Positions 34,235 through 43,462 of a DNA stretch of 64,000 bases are shown here, piece by piece (positions within the stretch are counted from its first letter, which is position 1; each line of letters begins with the position of its first letter). A model generated the notes under the pieces. That model made no database searches and was not told the origin of the DNA. It was given only the letters and a program-made list of their open reading frames with translations. The stretch comes from Aestuariibaculum sp. M13 (GTDB lineage Bacteria > Bacteroidota > Bacteroidia > Flavobacteriales > Flavobacteriaceae). Where the stretch lies: contig NZ_JANIAC010000001.1 of the NCBI RefSeq assembly GCF_024723255.1, positions 1,503,548 through 1,567,547 of the forward strand, written 5' to 3'. Made by a program: the position numbers and the translations under genes.

Positions 34235-36220
34235 ATGATACAACAACGTTTAACAAAAGCTATTGGTTTATCCTTGATGTTAAATGCATTTTTGGTGGTT
34301 GGGCAAACCGATTTAGAGGTAGATATCAATAATAAAATAGCAGAGATTCAACCAACGATGTATGGTGTGTTTTTTGAAGATATCAACTTTGCTGCCGATG
34401 GCGGTTTGTATGCAGAAATGATAAAAAACAGATCGTTCGAGTTTACGGTCGATCCGTTTTTAGGCTGGATACAACCCAACAGTGATAGACATTCATTTAA
34501 TAATAATTCCGGAATTGGATCTATCGTGAAATATGCAGATAACCCCGGAAACACCAATTTTATTAGAGTTAAAGTAAATGATGATCAAGGCTATCAATTG
34601 ATTAACGAGGGGTTCCGTGGTATGGGAATCAAAGAAGGCGAAAGCTATAATTTGTATTTATCAGCTGCTAAGCATAGTGGAAACATTGGTAAAATAAATG
34701 TTCAGTTTATTGATGAAAATAATGTGGTTTTAGGAGAAACTTCAGTAGATATAACATCATCAGACTGGACAGATTATAAAGCACAAATTACAGCCAGTAA
34801 AACATTGGCAAAGGCGAAACTTAAAATTACGTTTGAAGGTACCGGAGAAATCGATTTAGACATGATTTCTTTATTTCCTGTTGATACATGGAAAGGCAGA
34901 GAAAAAGGATTACGCAAAGATTTAGTACAGTTATTATACGATTTAGATCCAGGATTTTTAAGATTTCCTGGAGGTTGTATTGTTGAAGGGCGCACACTGG
35001 CAAGACGTTATCAATGGAAAAAAACAGTTGGCCCAATCGAAAACAGAGAGGTTTTGGTAAACCGATGGAATACCGAGTTTAGTCATCGATTAACACCCGA
35101 TTATTATCAGAGTTTTGGTTTAGGGTTTTTCGAATATTTTCAGCTGTCTGAAGATTTAGGAGCCGAGCCTCTACCTATTTTAAGCTGCGGTATGGCTTGT
35201 CAGTTTAATTCAGGGGAGTTGGTGCCTATGGATGAGCTAGATCCTTATGTTCAGGACGCCATAGATTTAATTGAATTCGCTAACGGATCTATCCATACAT
35301 CTTGGGGAAAGTTAAGAAGCGACATGGGGCATCCAGAGCCTTTTAATTTAAAATATATTGGTGTTGGTAACGAACAATGGGGACCAGATTATATTGAGCG
35401 TTATAAAGCTTTTGAACAAGCTATTAAGGCAAAATACCCGGATATGATTATTGTTTCAGGAAGTGGTCCGTTCCCTGATGGCGATTACTTCGAATATGGG
35501 ATGGAAGAGCTTAAAAAACTAAATGCCGAAATTATAGACGAACATTATTATCGTAGCCCAGAATGGTTTAGAGAGAACGCAACACGTTATGATAGTTACG
35601 ATAGAAAAGGACCTAAAATTTTTGCAGGAGAATACGCTGCACAAAGTGTTGCTATTGCTAGCCCTGAAAACAGAAATAACTGGGAATGTGCCTTCTCTGA
35701 AGCGGCTTTCATAACAGGATTAGAGCGTAATGCTGAGGTGGTAAATTTAACATCGTATGCGCCGTTAATGGCTCATGAAGAAGGCTGGCAATGGACACCA
35801 GATATGATTTGGTTTAACAACTTAGAATCTTATGGAACAGTGAATTATCAGGTTCAAAAGTTGTTTTCAACTAATCGCGGAACCGATTTAATTTCGGTAA
35901 CCAGTGATGGTCAAGATTTAACAGGACAAAACGAATTATATGCTTCAGCAGTTACCGATTCAGGAACAAACGAAGTGATTGTAAAAGTGGTAAACACCTC
36001 AAAGCAATCACAGGAGGTTACAATAAATTTAAAAGGGAAAAAGGTTTATAAAAAAGGAGCATTAGTTGTTCTTAAAAGTGAAAACCTGGAGGATGAAAAT
36101 TCATTTGAAAACCCAGATAATATTGTTCCTGTAACTGCTGAAATTCAGAATAAAAACGGAATACTTAATTTGAATTTACAACCTTATTCGGTGTCTGTTA
36201 TTAAATTTAAATTGCGATAA
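34235..36220 (+). CDS. GH51 alpha-L-arabinofuranosidase with inserted carbohydrate-binding-type domain
   Basis: I start this 661-residue protein at ATG 34235, where a signal peptide (to about FLVVGQ) begins. A GTG 36 nt upstream is in frame but overlaps GH127 and adds a charged extension. Residues about 75-215 form a CBM4_9-like insert. The barrel has acid/base Glu380 (GVGNEQWG) and nucleophile Glu466 (FAGEYAAQ). This longer GH51 type often removes arabinose side chains. It is the second GH51 in the locus, so the two probably differ in linkage preference. Confidence 0.92.
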   Translation: MIQQRLTKAIGLSLMLNAFLVVGQTDLEVDINNKIAEIQPTMYGVFFEDINFAADGGLYAEMIKNRSFEFTVDPFLGWIQPNSDRHSFNNNSGIGSIVKYADNPGNTNFIRVKVNDDQGYQLINEGFRGMGIKEGESYNLYLSAAKHSGNIGKINVQFIDENNVVLGETSVDITSSDWTDYKAQITASKTLAKAKLKITFEGTGEIDLDMISLFPVDTWKGREKGLRKDLVQLLYDLDPGFLRFPGGCIVEGRTLARRYQWKKTVGPIENREVLVNRWNTEFSHRLTPDYYQSFGLGFFEYFQLSEDLGAEPLPILSCGMACQFNSGELVPMDELDPYVQDAIDLIEFANGSIHTSWGKLRSDMGHPEPFNLKYIGVGNEQWGPDYIERYKAFEQAIKAKYPDMIIVSGSGPFPDGDYFEYGMEELKKLNAEIIDEHYYRSPEWFRENATRYDSYDRKGPKIFAGEYAAQSVAIASPENRNNWECAFSEAAFITGLERNAEVVNLTSYAPLMAHEEGWQWTPDMIWFNNLESYGTVNYQVQKLFSTNRGTDLISVTSDGQDLTGQNELYASAVTDSGTNEVIVKVVNTSKQSQEVTINLKGKKVYKKGALVVLKSENLEDENSFENPDNIVPVTAEIQNKNGILNLNLQPYSVSVIKFKLR

Positions 36221-36286
36221 GTGTGAATTTAACAATTTTAAGACTAATTTTATATCCAGTTTCAAGAATAACTAAATAAAGATAAA

Positions 36287-37474
36287 ATGAATAATACATT
36301 TAAAAAAGGCCTTTACACGTTTGCTTTATTGGGTGCAGCTTTACTAAGTGTGCAATGCAAAAGTGACAAAAAAAATACGGTTCAAGATGATATTGTAACC
36401 GAACCAACACCTTTAGTAACGATTTCAAAGAAACCTTTCGGAATAACTTCCGATAGTATCGCTGTAGAGCAGTATACCTTAAAAAATGAAAAAGGTATGG
36501 AAGTCAGTATTATCACCTTTGGAGGTATTATTACACACTGGACAGCGCCAGATAAAAATGGAAAATATGAAGACGTTGTTTTAGGATATGAAACCTTAGC
36601 ACCTTATGAAACAAATCCAACGTTTTTTGGAGCTTTAATTGGTCGATACGGGAATCGTATTGCAAAAGGGAAATTTTCTTTAAATGGAGAAGAATATACT
36701 TTAGCAACTAACGACGGTCCAAATCACTTACACGGTGGTAAAAAAGGATTCGATAAAGTGGTTTGGACGGCTTCGGAAACACAAACCGATAGTACTGCTT
36801 CTTTAGTGTTAACGTATTTAAGTAAGGATATGGAAGAAGGTTATCCAGGTAATTTAGATACAAAAGTGGTTTATACCTTAAATAATAACAATGAACTGGA
36901 AGTAGCTTATGAAGCGACAACCGATAAACCAACCATTGTAAACTTAACACAACATTCGTACTTTAATTTAACAGGAAATGAGTCTCAAACTATTTTAGGG
37001 CACGAATTAATGATTGATGCAGATCAGTTAGTACCGGTTGACGAGACTTTAATTCCAACAGGAGAATTAACAGATGTTACAGGAACACCATTCGATTTTA
37101 GGGCAGCGAAGCCAATTGGTCAGGATATTAATGCTGAAGATACACAGTTAAAACGTGGTTTAGGGTACGATCACTGTTGGGTGTTAAACAATCAGGATGA
37201 AGGGATGCGTTTAGCGGCATCAGCTTACTATAAAACCAGTGGAAGAGTATTAGAAGTATATACAGATGAGCCAGGAATTCAATTATACACTGGAAACTTT
37301 TTAGACGGTACATTACCTTCTAAAAACGGAGGAACTTATGGTCATAGAACGGGCTTTTGTTTAGAGACCGAGCACTACCCAGATTCTCCAAACCAACCAG
37401 AGTTTCCATCGGTTACTTTAAATCCTGATGATACTTATCAAACCACAACAATATTTAAGTTCAATACTAAATAA
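36287..37474 (+). CDS. Aldose 1-epimerase (galactose mutarotase) family lipoprotein
   Basis: A 395-residue protein with lipobox SVQC, so it is anchored in the outer or inner membrane. The epimerase fold is shown by GRYGNRIAKGKFSLNG, HLHGG (catalytic His region), TQHSYFNLTG and the C-terminal CLETEHYPDSPNQPEFPS with the catalytic Glu. It interconverts anomers of the released sugar; in this locus that is presumably L-arabinose. It is the last gene of the locus, 66 nt after the GH51 gene. Confidence 0.92.
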   Translation: MNNTFKKGLYTFALLGAALLSVQCKSDKKNTVQDDIVTEPTPLVTISKKPFGITSDSIAVEQYTLKNEKGMEVSIITFGGIITHWTAPDKNGKYEDVVLGYETLAPYETNPTFFGALIGRYGNRIAKGKFSLNGEEYTLATNDGPNHLHGGKKGFDKVVWTASETQTDSTASLVLTYLSKDMEEGYPGNLDTKVVYTLNNNNELEVAYEATTDKPTIVNLTQHSYFNLTGNESQTILGHELMIDADQLVPVDETLIPTGELTDVTGTPFDFRAAKPIGQDINAEDTQLKRGLGYDHCWVLNNQDEGMRLAASAYYKTSGRVLEVYTDEPGIQLYTGNFLDGTLPSKNGGTYGHRTGFCLETEHYPDSPNQPEFPSVTLNPDDTYQTTTIFKFNTK

Positions 37475-37493
37475 CCAAAGTGTTAATCAAAAG

Positions 37494-37527
37494 AAAATCC
37501 CAATAAGTAATTTATTGGGATTTTTTT
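37494..37527. terminator. Bidirectional intrinsic terminator between the arabinan locus and the AraR-like gene
   Basis: AAAATCCCAATAA and TTATTGGGATTTT form a 13-bp stem with a 5-nt loop. A T run follows on the plus strand and an A run precedes it, so it can serve both convergent transcripts. Confidence 0.88.
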
Positions 37528-37540
37528 ATGTTGCATGTTT

Positions 37541-38260
37541 TTATTTAAACAAAGAAAAATTAAAGCCTTTTTCTTCAAGCTTTTTATATTTTCTATAGTC
37601 GAATTTATAAAGATATGCTCCCTTTTTAGATCCCGATTTATCTTTTTTATCTAACGGAATAAGGAGCTTTAAAGACAAAACTTTCTTTCTAAAATTTCTT
37701 GGATCTAATTCCTTTTGATGAATAACCTCGTATAATTTTTGAAGCTGCGGAATGGTAAATTGTTTTGGTAATAACTCAATACCAATTGGGTAAAATCTCG
37801 ATTTTAATTTTAAGCGCTCTAAAGCATCTTGCACCATATCACCATGATCATAAACCAGTTTAGGTAATTTATCGACTTCAAACCAATGTGCGCCATGTTT
37901 TGCAACCAATTCTTTGTCATATTCACCAATACGTATTAATGCGTATTGAGCTATAGATATACAGCGAGCGCCATCATCTCTACTCGTGTCTGAATAAGAT
38001 TTTAGTTCTTCCATATAGATGTTTTCCAGACCTGTAATCTCCTTTAAAACACGTTGAGCCGCCTCTGTAACACTCTCGTTTGGACTAACAAAACTTCCAA
38101 TAAGAGATAGCTCTCCTTGTTTAGGTTTAACACGTCGCTCAAAAACTAAAAGTTTCAAAATACCATCATCAAAACCGAATATAATACAATCGGTGGCGAC
38201 ATAAATTTTTTCTCCGTTTTCGTAGGTATGTGTTTCTTTCGTGGCTGTCATGTTATTCAT
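37541..38260 (-). CDS. NrtR/AraR-type transcriptional regulator (degenerate Nudix plus winged helix)
   Basis: A 239-residue protein. The Nudix domain (about 18-150) has GSFVSPNESVTEAAQRVLKEITG; the box consensus R-E-U-x-E-E is broken (RVLKEI), so hydrolysis is unlikely. A winged-helix DNA-binding domain follows (about 160-239). Bacteroides AraR is a Nudix-related repressor of arabinose genes released by L-arabinose. Position beside the arabinan locus supports the same role. Its ATG overlaps the stop of the upstream hydrolase gene by 8 nt (an alternative ATG lies at 38251), so it is cotranscribed with that gene and addB. Confidence 0.85.
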   Translation of the reverse strand: MNNMTATKETHTYENGEKIYVATDCIIFGFDDGILKLLVFERRVKPKQGELSLIGSFVSPNESVTEAAQRVLKEITGLENIYMEELKSYSDTSRDDGARCISIAQYALIRIGEYDKELVAKHGAHWFEVDKLPKLVYDHGDMVQDALERLKLKSRFYPIGIELLPKQFTIPQLQKLYEVIHQKELDPRNFRKKVLSLKLLIPLDKKDKSGSKKGAYLYKFDYRKYKKLEEKGFNFSLFK

Positions 38261-39095
38261 TTAAAAAGTTTAGAGTCTTTTGAATTACGGTATTTAGTTG
38301 AAGTGGTAGTTTGTTGTGTTCCCAAGGGTGTTTAGCTCCAAAAACGTGGTCGGCGTTTTCTATGGTTACAAATTTACTGTTTGTATTCCAATTGTGGATA
38401 TGTTTAGATTCAGTAATAGATACACTAGTATCGGCATTGCCATGAATAATGAGATGAGGTATATTTAAATGTTTTGCGGCGCGTTCAATATTAAAACGGT
38501 CTTGATTTGCTTTAAAATCTTCGTAAAACTGATAATAATGGGGCATCTGCTGTTTGGTTCTGCCATTTTCTACAAATGTAACACCTGTTTCCTGCCATTG
38601 GCTGGCATCGCAAAGCTGCATCATTCGATTTTCAAAATCAGAGACACTGGCTAAGCTAATAAGTTTTTTAATTCGTGTGTCTTCTTCTGCTTTAATTAAG
38701 GTAATGCCTCCTCCACGACTATGACCTATTAAGGTTATGTTATTTGTATTAGCAAACTCTTGAAGTTTAGGAGTATTACAAACCCAGTCTATAACCGTTT
38801 TTAAATCGTCAAGTTCTTTAGTGTAATTGTTATTTCCGAAGGCTTCTAAATCAGGAAAGTCTATGGGTTGCTCTACCGTCCCGCCGTTATGCGAGAAGTT
38901 AAATTTTATAAAGTAAAATCCTGCTTCCGCGAAAGCGTTGGCCATTAAATTCCAGGCACCCCAGTCTTTAAAGCCTTTATAGCCATGGCAAAATATGATA
39001 ATGGGCTGATTGATTTTAGTTGATGTGTAGGTTGCATCAATTAAAATGGGTTTTTGGTGTAAGCCATTAATAATAGTTTGCTTTTTGGTTAGCAT
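38253..39095 (-). CDS. Alpha/beta hydrolase (dienelactone hydrolase/esterase-like)
   Basis: A 280-residue cytoplasmic hydrolase. FCHGYKGFKDWGAW contains the oxyanion region, GHSRGGG the nucleophile Ser, HGNADTSV the acid Asp, and NADHVFG the catalytic His. Substrate unknown. It begins directly after the addB stop and overlaps the regulator gene, so the three form one operon. Confidence 0.85.
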   Translation of the reverse strand: MLTKKQTIINGLHQKPILIDATYTSTKINQPIIIFCHGYKGFKDWGAWNLMANAFAEAGFYFIKFNFSHNGGTVEQPIDFPDLEAFGNNNYTKELDDLKTVIDWVCNTPKLQEFANTNNITLIGHSRGGGITLIKAEEDTRIKKLISLASVSDFENRMMQLCDASQWQETGVTFVENGRTKQQMPHYYQFYEDFKANQDRFNIERAAKHLNIPHLIIHGNADTSVSITESKHIHNWNTNSKFVTIENADHVFGAKHPWEHNKLPLQLNTVIQKTLNFLNE

Positions 39096-41864
39096 TTAAA
39101 CGTCTTTTTCTGTAAACGGAATGTTAGGGTTGCAAATCTCTAAAATAAGGTTTTTTAATTCAATCTTAAAATTATCAATAGTTTCCTGAGTAATTAAAAC
39201 TTCTTTTTTTGCTCCGTAACCCGATTTGTCCTTTTTTGCAAATTTTAAAACACCTGCACTTAAGTTTTTAAAAGAGATAATACCGGCTTCAACGGGAAGG
39301 TTTATTTGATTCATGAGTTGCATCATGTAGGCGTAAGTTAATACTTGAAAACTTTTGCTGTATTTTTTATAATCGGTGATTAAGTCTTCCCAGTTTACAA
39401 TTTCAACCTGATTCTGGTCAACACGCCCTGTCTTATAATCTATAATTCGGGTGATGCCGTTGTATTGGTCAACACGGTCTACTTTTCCAACCAGTTTAAC
39501 AGGGAAATCTAATTCAGGAATATCTGTAATTTCAACTTTATTGTCGGCTTCAATAGCTATGATTTTTATCTCATTTCCGGCTTTTAAGTCTTTAATTTCG
39601 AAGTCTAAAAAATTAGAAACATAACGTTTGGCAATTTCATAAATAATCAGGTTTTTACCTTTAGTAATATCGCCTTCTTTATATTCATTTTTAAAATGAA
39701 ATGTAACGCGTTCGTCAATTCTGGTTTTTAAATTTTTAATAATTTCCACTGAAATAAACGAGCCTTCTAAAGGTTTATAGAAATCTTCGAGCGTGTTGTG
39801 GACAACTGTTCCCAAGGTATTGGCAGCAACGGTTTCTTCTACATCATCGTGTTCCTTAATTTTTAATATTTTTTGATAATAAAAATCGATAGGATTTCGA
39901 ATATACGACGTTAATGAAGAAGGCGAGAAACCTTTTTCTGCAACAGCTTTAATTTCGTTAACCAGTTGTTCTGTTTTCTCAACAGTATGTTCTGTTAGTT
40001 TTAAAACAGGTACTTTTGGCGCCAGAATTTGGTGGTTGATGTTGTGAATATTTTCGAGTTCTAACTGAGTTATAAATCGGCTTTTTTCGCCACCAGTAAG
40101 AACATCGGCTTCAGTATTATAAAGAATATATACATTTTTAGCACGCTGTAATAAACGATAAAAGTGATAGGTATATACCGCATCCTTTTCTTTGTATGTG
40201 GGCAATTTATTTTCGATTTTTAAATCGAAAGGAATAAAGGAATTGTTGCTTTTTCCGGAAGGTAAAACTCCTTCGTTAACCGATGAGATAATGACAGTTT
40301 CAAAATCTAAAACACGCGATTCCAGCATTCCCATAACCTGTAAGCCTTGCAGTGGCTCTCCTTGGAAGTCTAGGGTTTCTGAGCTTAAAAGTTCTTTATA
40401 AATTCCGAAAAGGGTTGAAATATCTGTGATATGCTCATATTTAGAATTTAGGTTGTTCAGTTCATTAAACAACTCGTTAAATCGATATAAATATTCTAAG
40501 GCAAGTAGGTTCGAGTCTTTATCCTGATCAAGATATTTTTTAATGATAACAATTAAAGATGAGCAGTTTTTTAAAGCTAAATCGATAGATTTATTCCAGT
40601 TTGAGAAAAGTAAATCAATCAATTTACCGGATTTAGGGGCAATAGCCTTTAAGCGCTCTGCTGTTAGGTAAATAATGTTATTGCCATCAATAGTTTCAAT
40701 AAGTTTTGAAGCATAGTCTACATCATCAACGTAAAACAATGGTCTGATAAACTGATGTGAAATAATGTTAATCACATCTTTGTAATAAAAGCTTTTAGAT
40801 GGAGTTTTATGAATGTAAAACAGCGATTCGAATAACCAGGCTAGTGGAATGGATTTTAAGGGAAATCCCATGGTTATATTAAGAGCATTAATGCCGTCTG
40901 GAATGGAGTTCAAAACTGGAATTAATAAATCTTCGTCACCTAAAACAACCGCAGTGTTTTCAAGATTTGGGTTGTTTTGCTGTAAGTCTTTTAAAAGTGA
41001 ACCTATATACTTAGCCTGTCCAATATTTTTTGGAATACCGAAGGTGGATATATTTTTATTTACGGTATAATTTTGTGTGATCCATTTAAAGTCATGTTCT
41101 TTAAAATGAGGCCAGTTTTTTCTATGCTGTCTGGTAAATAACGAGGCATCATGATAGGTGTTATTGAAAAATGAGGCGTCAATATCCCAGTAAATATCTG
41201 CTAAATTCTCTTTAAGTAAAGCTTGAATGATGGTTTCTTCACAGGTGTTTAAGGCATTAAATCCTAAAAATAAATGCTGCTTTTCCGGGTTTTCTTTAAT
41301 GTATTTAGAAATGCTATCGGCCGCTTCTCGGTATAGTAAGCCTTGATAGCCTATTTGTTTTAATTTAAGCTGTTTAGAGAAGTTATTATAATAGCTATGA
41401 AGTTTGTTCCAAAACGCTAAATAATTTTTGATGAAGTCAGTTTGGTTTTCTTCCAACGACCAATGGTGATGTTCTATTTCCTTAATATCGCTTAAATAGT
41501 CGAAAATCTTTTGCTGAGGAATACGGTATCTGTCAATTTCATTGAAGTCTTGTAATAAAATTTGCGCCCATTTGGTAAAGACTTCAAAGGAGTCGGCTTC
41601 TTCTTTAGGAGTTAATTCAAGATAGGTATTATAGAATTCGAAAAGTAATTCGGTATTCGAAACGGTTTTTAATCCGGAAAGTTCTTCGACAAATTCTTCA
41701 ATACTTATGATTTCAGGAGCAAAAATAGTTTGCTTACAAACTTTATAAAGTTGGTGTTTTAAGAAGAGCCCTGCTCTTTTACTTGGTAAAACAAAGGTTA
41801 ATTCTGAAAGATTTTTATTGTTGTCTTGTAAATCTTTTAGAACATCGAAAATAAACGTCGTCAT
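39096..41864 (-). CDS. AddB-like subunit with PD-(D/E)XK nuclease domain
   Basis: A 922-residue protein. The N-terminal two thirds resemble the inactivated helicase part of AddB-type proteins (FVLPSKRAGLFLKHQL at the start, where a true Walker A is missing). The C-terminal RecB-family nuclease domain has FSPSSLTSYIRNPIDFYY, NTLGTVVHNTLE and RIIDYKTGRVD (about 658-860). With the UvrD/AddA-like protein further upstream it should process double-strand breaks for recombination. Two ompA genes separate the two. Confidence 0.85.
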   Translation of the reverse strand: MTTFIFDVLKDLQDNNKNLSELTFVLPSKRAGLFLKHQLYKVCKQTIFAPEIISIEEFVEELSGLKTVSNTELLFEFYNTYLELTPKEEADSFEVFTKWAQILLQDFNEIDRYRIPQQKIFDYLSDIKEIEHHHWSLEENQTDFIKNYLAFWNKLHSYYNNFSKQLKLKQIGYQGLLYREAADSISKYIKENPEKQHLFLGFNALNTCEETIIQALLKENLADIYWDIDASFFNNTYHDASLFTRQHRKNWPHFKEHDFKWITQNYTVNKNISTFGIPKNIGQAKYIGSLLKDLQQNNPNLENTAVVLGDEDLLIPVLNSIPDGINALNITMGFPLKSIPLAWLFESLFYIHKTPSKSFYYKDVINIISHQFIRPLFYVDDVDYASKLIETIDGNNIIYLTAERLKAIAPKSGKLIDLLFSNWNKSIDLALKNCSSLIVIIKKYLDQDKDSNLLALEYLYRFNELFNELNNLNSKYEHITDISTLFGIYKELLSSETLDFQGEPLQGLQVMGMLESRVLDFETVIISSVNEGVLPSGKSNNSFIPFDLKIENKLPTYKEKDAVYTYHFYRLLQRAKNVYILYNTEADVLTGGEKSRFITQLELENIHNINHQILAPKVPVLKLTEHTVEKTEQLVNEIKAVAEKGFSPSSLTSYIRNPIDFYYQKILKIKEHDDVEETVAANTLGTVVHNTLEDFYKPLEGSFISVEIIKNLKTRIDERVTFHFKNEYKEGDITKGKNLIIYEIAKRYVSNFLDFEIKDLKAGNEIKIIAIEADNKVEITDIPELDFPVKLVGKVDRVDQYNGITRIIDYKTGRVDQNQVEIVNWEDLITDYKKYSKSFQVLTYAYMMQLMNQINLPVEAGIISFKNLSAGVLKFAKKDKSGYGAKKEVLITQETIDNFKIELKNLILEICNPNIPFTEKDV

Positions 41865-41875
41865 TGGATAAAAAT

Positions 41876-41906
41876 AAAAAACGCTCCGGATATCCGAAGC
41901 GTTTTT
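41876..41906 (-). terminator. Intrinsic terminator after the first ompA gene
   Basis: ACGCTCCGGA and TCCGAAGCGT pair almost perfectly (one C/A mismatch), flanked by A5 and T5 runs. On the minus strand it lies between ompA and addB. Confidence 0.8.
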
Positions 41907-41943
41907 CTAAAACTTATTTGTTAAAAACTAGAATCTAGTTTTC

Positions 41944-43341
41944 TTATTTTATTAAGTTAATCTCAACACGTCTGTTGTTAGCTCTACCTGCAGAAGTTGA
42001 GTTTGTATCAATTGGTTTAGACTCGCCGTAACCTTGAGAAGAAAGTCTTGCTGCATCAATACCGTTGCTAGTTAAGTAATCTTTAACAGAGCTAGCTCTA
42101 GACTCAGATAATTTTTGGTTTAAAGACTCACTACCAACGCTGTCAGTGTGACCTTCAACTGTAAATTTAGCGTTAGGGTATTCTTTTAAGATAGCAACAA
42201 TATCATCTAATACTTGAGCAGATTGAGATTTAATTGTTGATTTACCTGTGTCGAATAAGATTGTTTTAGCGTAGTCGTTAAGAGCTTTTTGAACAGCCTC
42301 AGTTACTTCAGGACAACCGTTGTTAGCAACAGTACCCACTTTGTCTGGACATAAATCATCTTTATCTAATACACCGTCACCGTCAGCATCAGCGTAAGGA
42401 CAACCGTTGTTAGATGCAGGACCTGCTTCGTTTGGACAGTTATCTTCACCATCAGTAACACCGTCACCGTCAGCATCTGGACATCCGTTTAATGAAGCTA
42501 AACCAGCAACTGTAGGACATTTATCGTCTTTATCTGCAATACCGTCACCGTCTGTATCAGGACAACCATTCATTTCAGCTGAACCAGCTTCGTTAGGACA
42601 ATCGTCTTTGCTGTCTTCTATACCATCACCGTCTGTATCAGGACATCCGTTGAATTCTTTAGTACCAGCAACTTCAGGACAAGCATCGTCTTTATCGTAA
42701 ATACCATCACCATCACTATCAGCTCCACCAAATTTGATTGAGATACCAGCAGTATGTTGGAAATGTGTTTGTAAATAGTCTTCGAAAGCGTGTTTGTAAG
42801 AAGATTGGAAAGTTAAACCGATGTTTTCGCTGAACCAAATGTTCAAACCAATAGTTCCGTTTAAAGTACCGGCACCGATTTCATCTACCCAAGTATAACC
42901 ACCACCAACACCAAGATATGGATCGATAGTTGTTCCTTGTAAGAAGTTGTATTTAATTGTACCATCTACACCGTAGTATGATAAATCGTCAACTTCATTT
43001 ACTTCTTCTGGATCTGATCCAGGAACGTCACCCCATTTTTCAATTTTGTTTAAAGATCCGGCAACACCAAAAGAGAATCCTCCTCCAATGTATTTAGATA
43101 CCGAAATTGTAGATAATGAAGGTAAGATATTCCAGTGGTCATCTACATTGAAAAATTCATCGAAAATAGATTCACTAAATTGAGCATTGCCTACTACGCC
43201 ATCACCAGAAGGGTAAGCGTCTACGCCATTTGCACCAATAGTAATCTGCCAAGGATTGTTTTTGTCTTGCGCATTCATGTTGCTGTAGCCTAGCACTAAC
43301 AACATAGCGAACAATAATCTGCTAAGATTTTTCATATTCAA
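41944..43341 (-). CDS. OmpA family protein with five thrombospondin type 3 repeats (paralogue 1)
   Basis: A 465-residue outer-membrane protein; the start could also be Met3. The signal peptide ends near NMNAQ. An eight-stranded barrel (about 28-215) is followed by five calcium-binding TSP3 repeats of the form D-x-D-G-D-G...D-x-C-P (about 217-335). The C-terminal OmpA domain (about 350-465) has [24 protein letters not shown], which binds peptidoglycan. It links outer membrane and cell wall. Its promoter is visible at 43371-43400. Confidence 0.93.
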   Translation of the reverse strand: MNMKNLSRLLFAMLLVLGYSNMNAQDKNNPWQITIGANGVDAYPSGDGVVGNAQFSESIFDEFFNVDDHWNILPSLSTISVSKYIGGGFSFGVAGSLNKIEKWGDVPGSDPEEVNEVDDLSYYGVDGTIKYNFLQGTTIDPYLGVGGGYTWVDEIGAGTLNGTIGLNIWFSENIGLTFQSSYKHAFEDYLQTHFQHTAGISIKFGGADSDGDGIYDKDDACPEVAGTKEFNGCPDTDGDGIEDSKDDCPNEAGSAEMNGCPDTDGDGIADKDDKCPTVAGLASLNGCPDADGDGVTDGEDNCPNEAGPASNNGCPYADADGDGVLDKDDLCPDKVGTVANNGCPEVTEAVQKALNDYAKTILFDTGKSTIKSQSAQVLDDIVAILKEYPNAKFTVEGHTDSVGSESLNQKLSESRASSVKDYLTSNGIDAARLSSQGYGESKPIDTNSTSAGRANNRRVEINLIK

Positions 43342-43370
43342 AAGTTTAATTTTTAAGTGTTAATCGTAAA

Positions 43371-43400
43371 CAAATTTAAGTTGTTAAAATTTATTAACAA
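43371..43400 (-). promoter_or_regulatory. Promoter of ompA paralogue 1
   Basis: On the minus strand TTG (43400-43398) and TAAATTTG (43378-43371) are separated by exactly 19 nt, an excellent Bacteroidota promoter. The ATG is 30 nt downstream. Confidence 0.65.
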
Positions 43401-43412
43401 AATAAATATAAT

Positions 43413-43440
43413 AAAAAAAGCCTCACATTGTGAGGCTTTT
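43413..43440 (-). terminator. Intrinsic terminator after ompA paralogue 2
   Basis: AAAAGCCTCAC and GTGAGGCTTTT form an 11-bp stem with a 3-nt loop, with further A/T runs on both sides. It separates the two ompA genes, which are therefore independent transcripts. Confidence 0.88.
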
Positions 43441-43462
43441 AAAAAAAAAGATGTAAGTTTTT

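Noticed and set aside
42407-42700. Open frame on the plus strand across the ompA paralogue 1 repeats (and a similar one at 43824-44066)
   Set aside because: Both are mirror images of the thrombospondin type 3 repeats on the other strand. Their Ser/Pro-rich translation repeats only because the real gene does.
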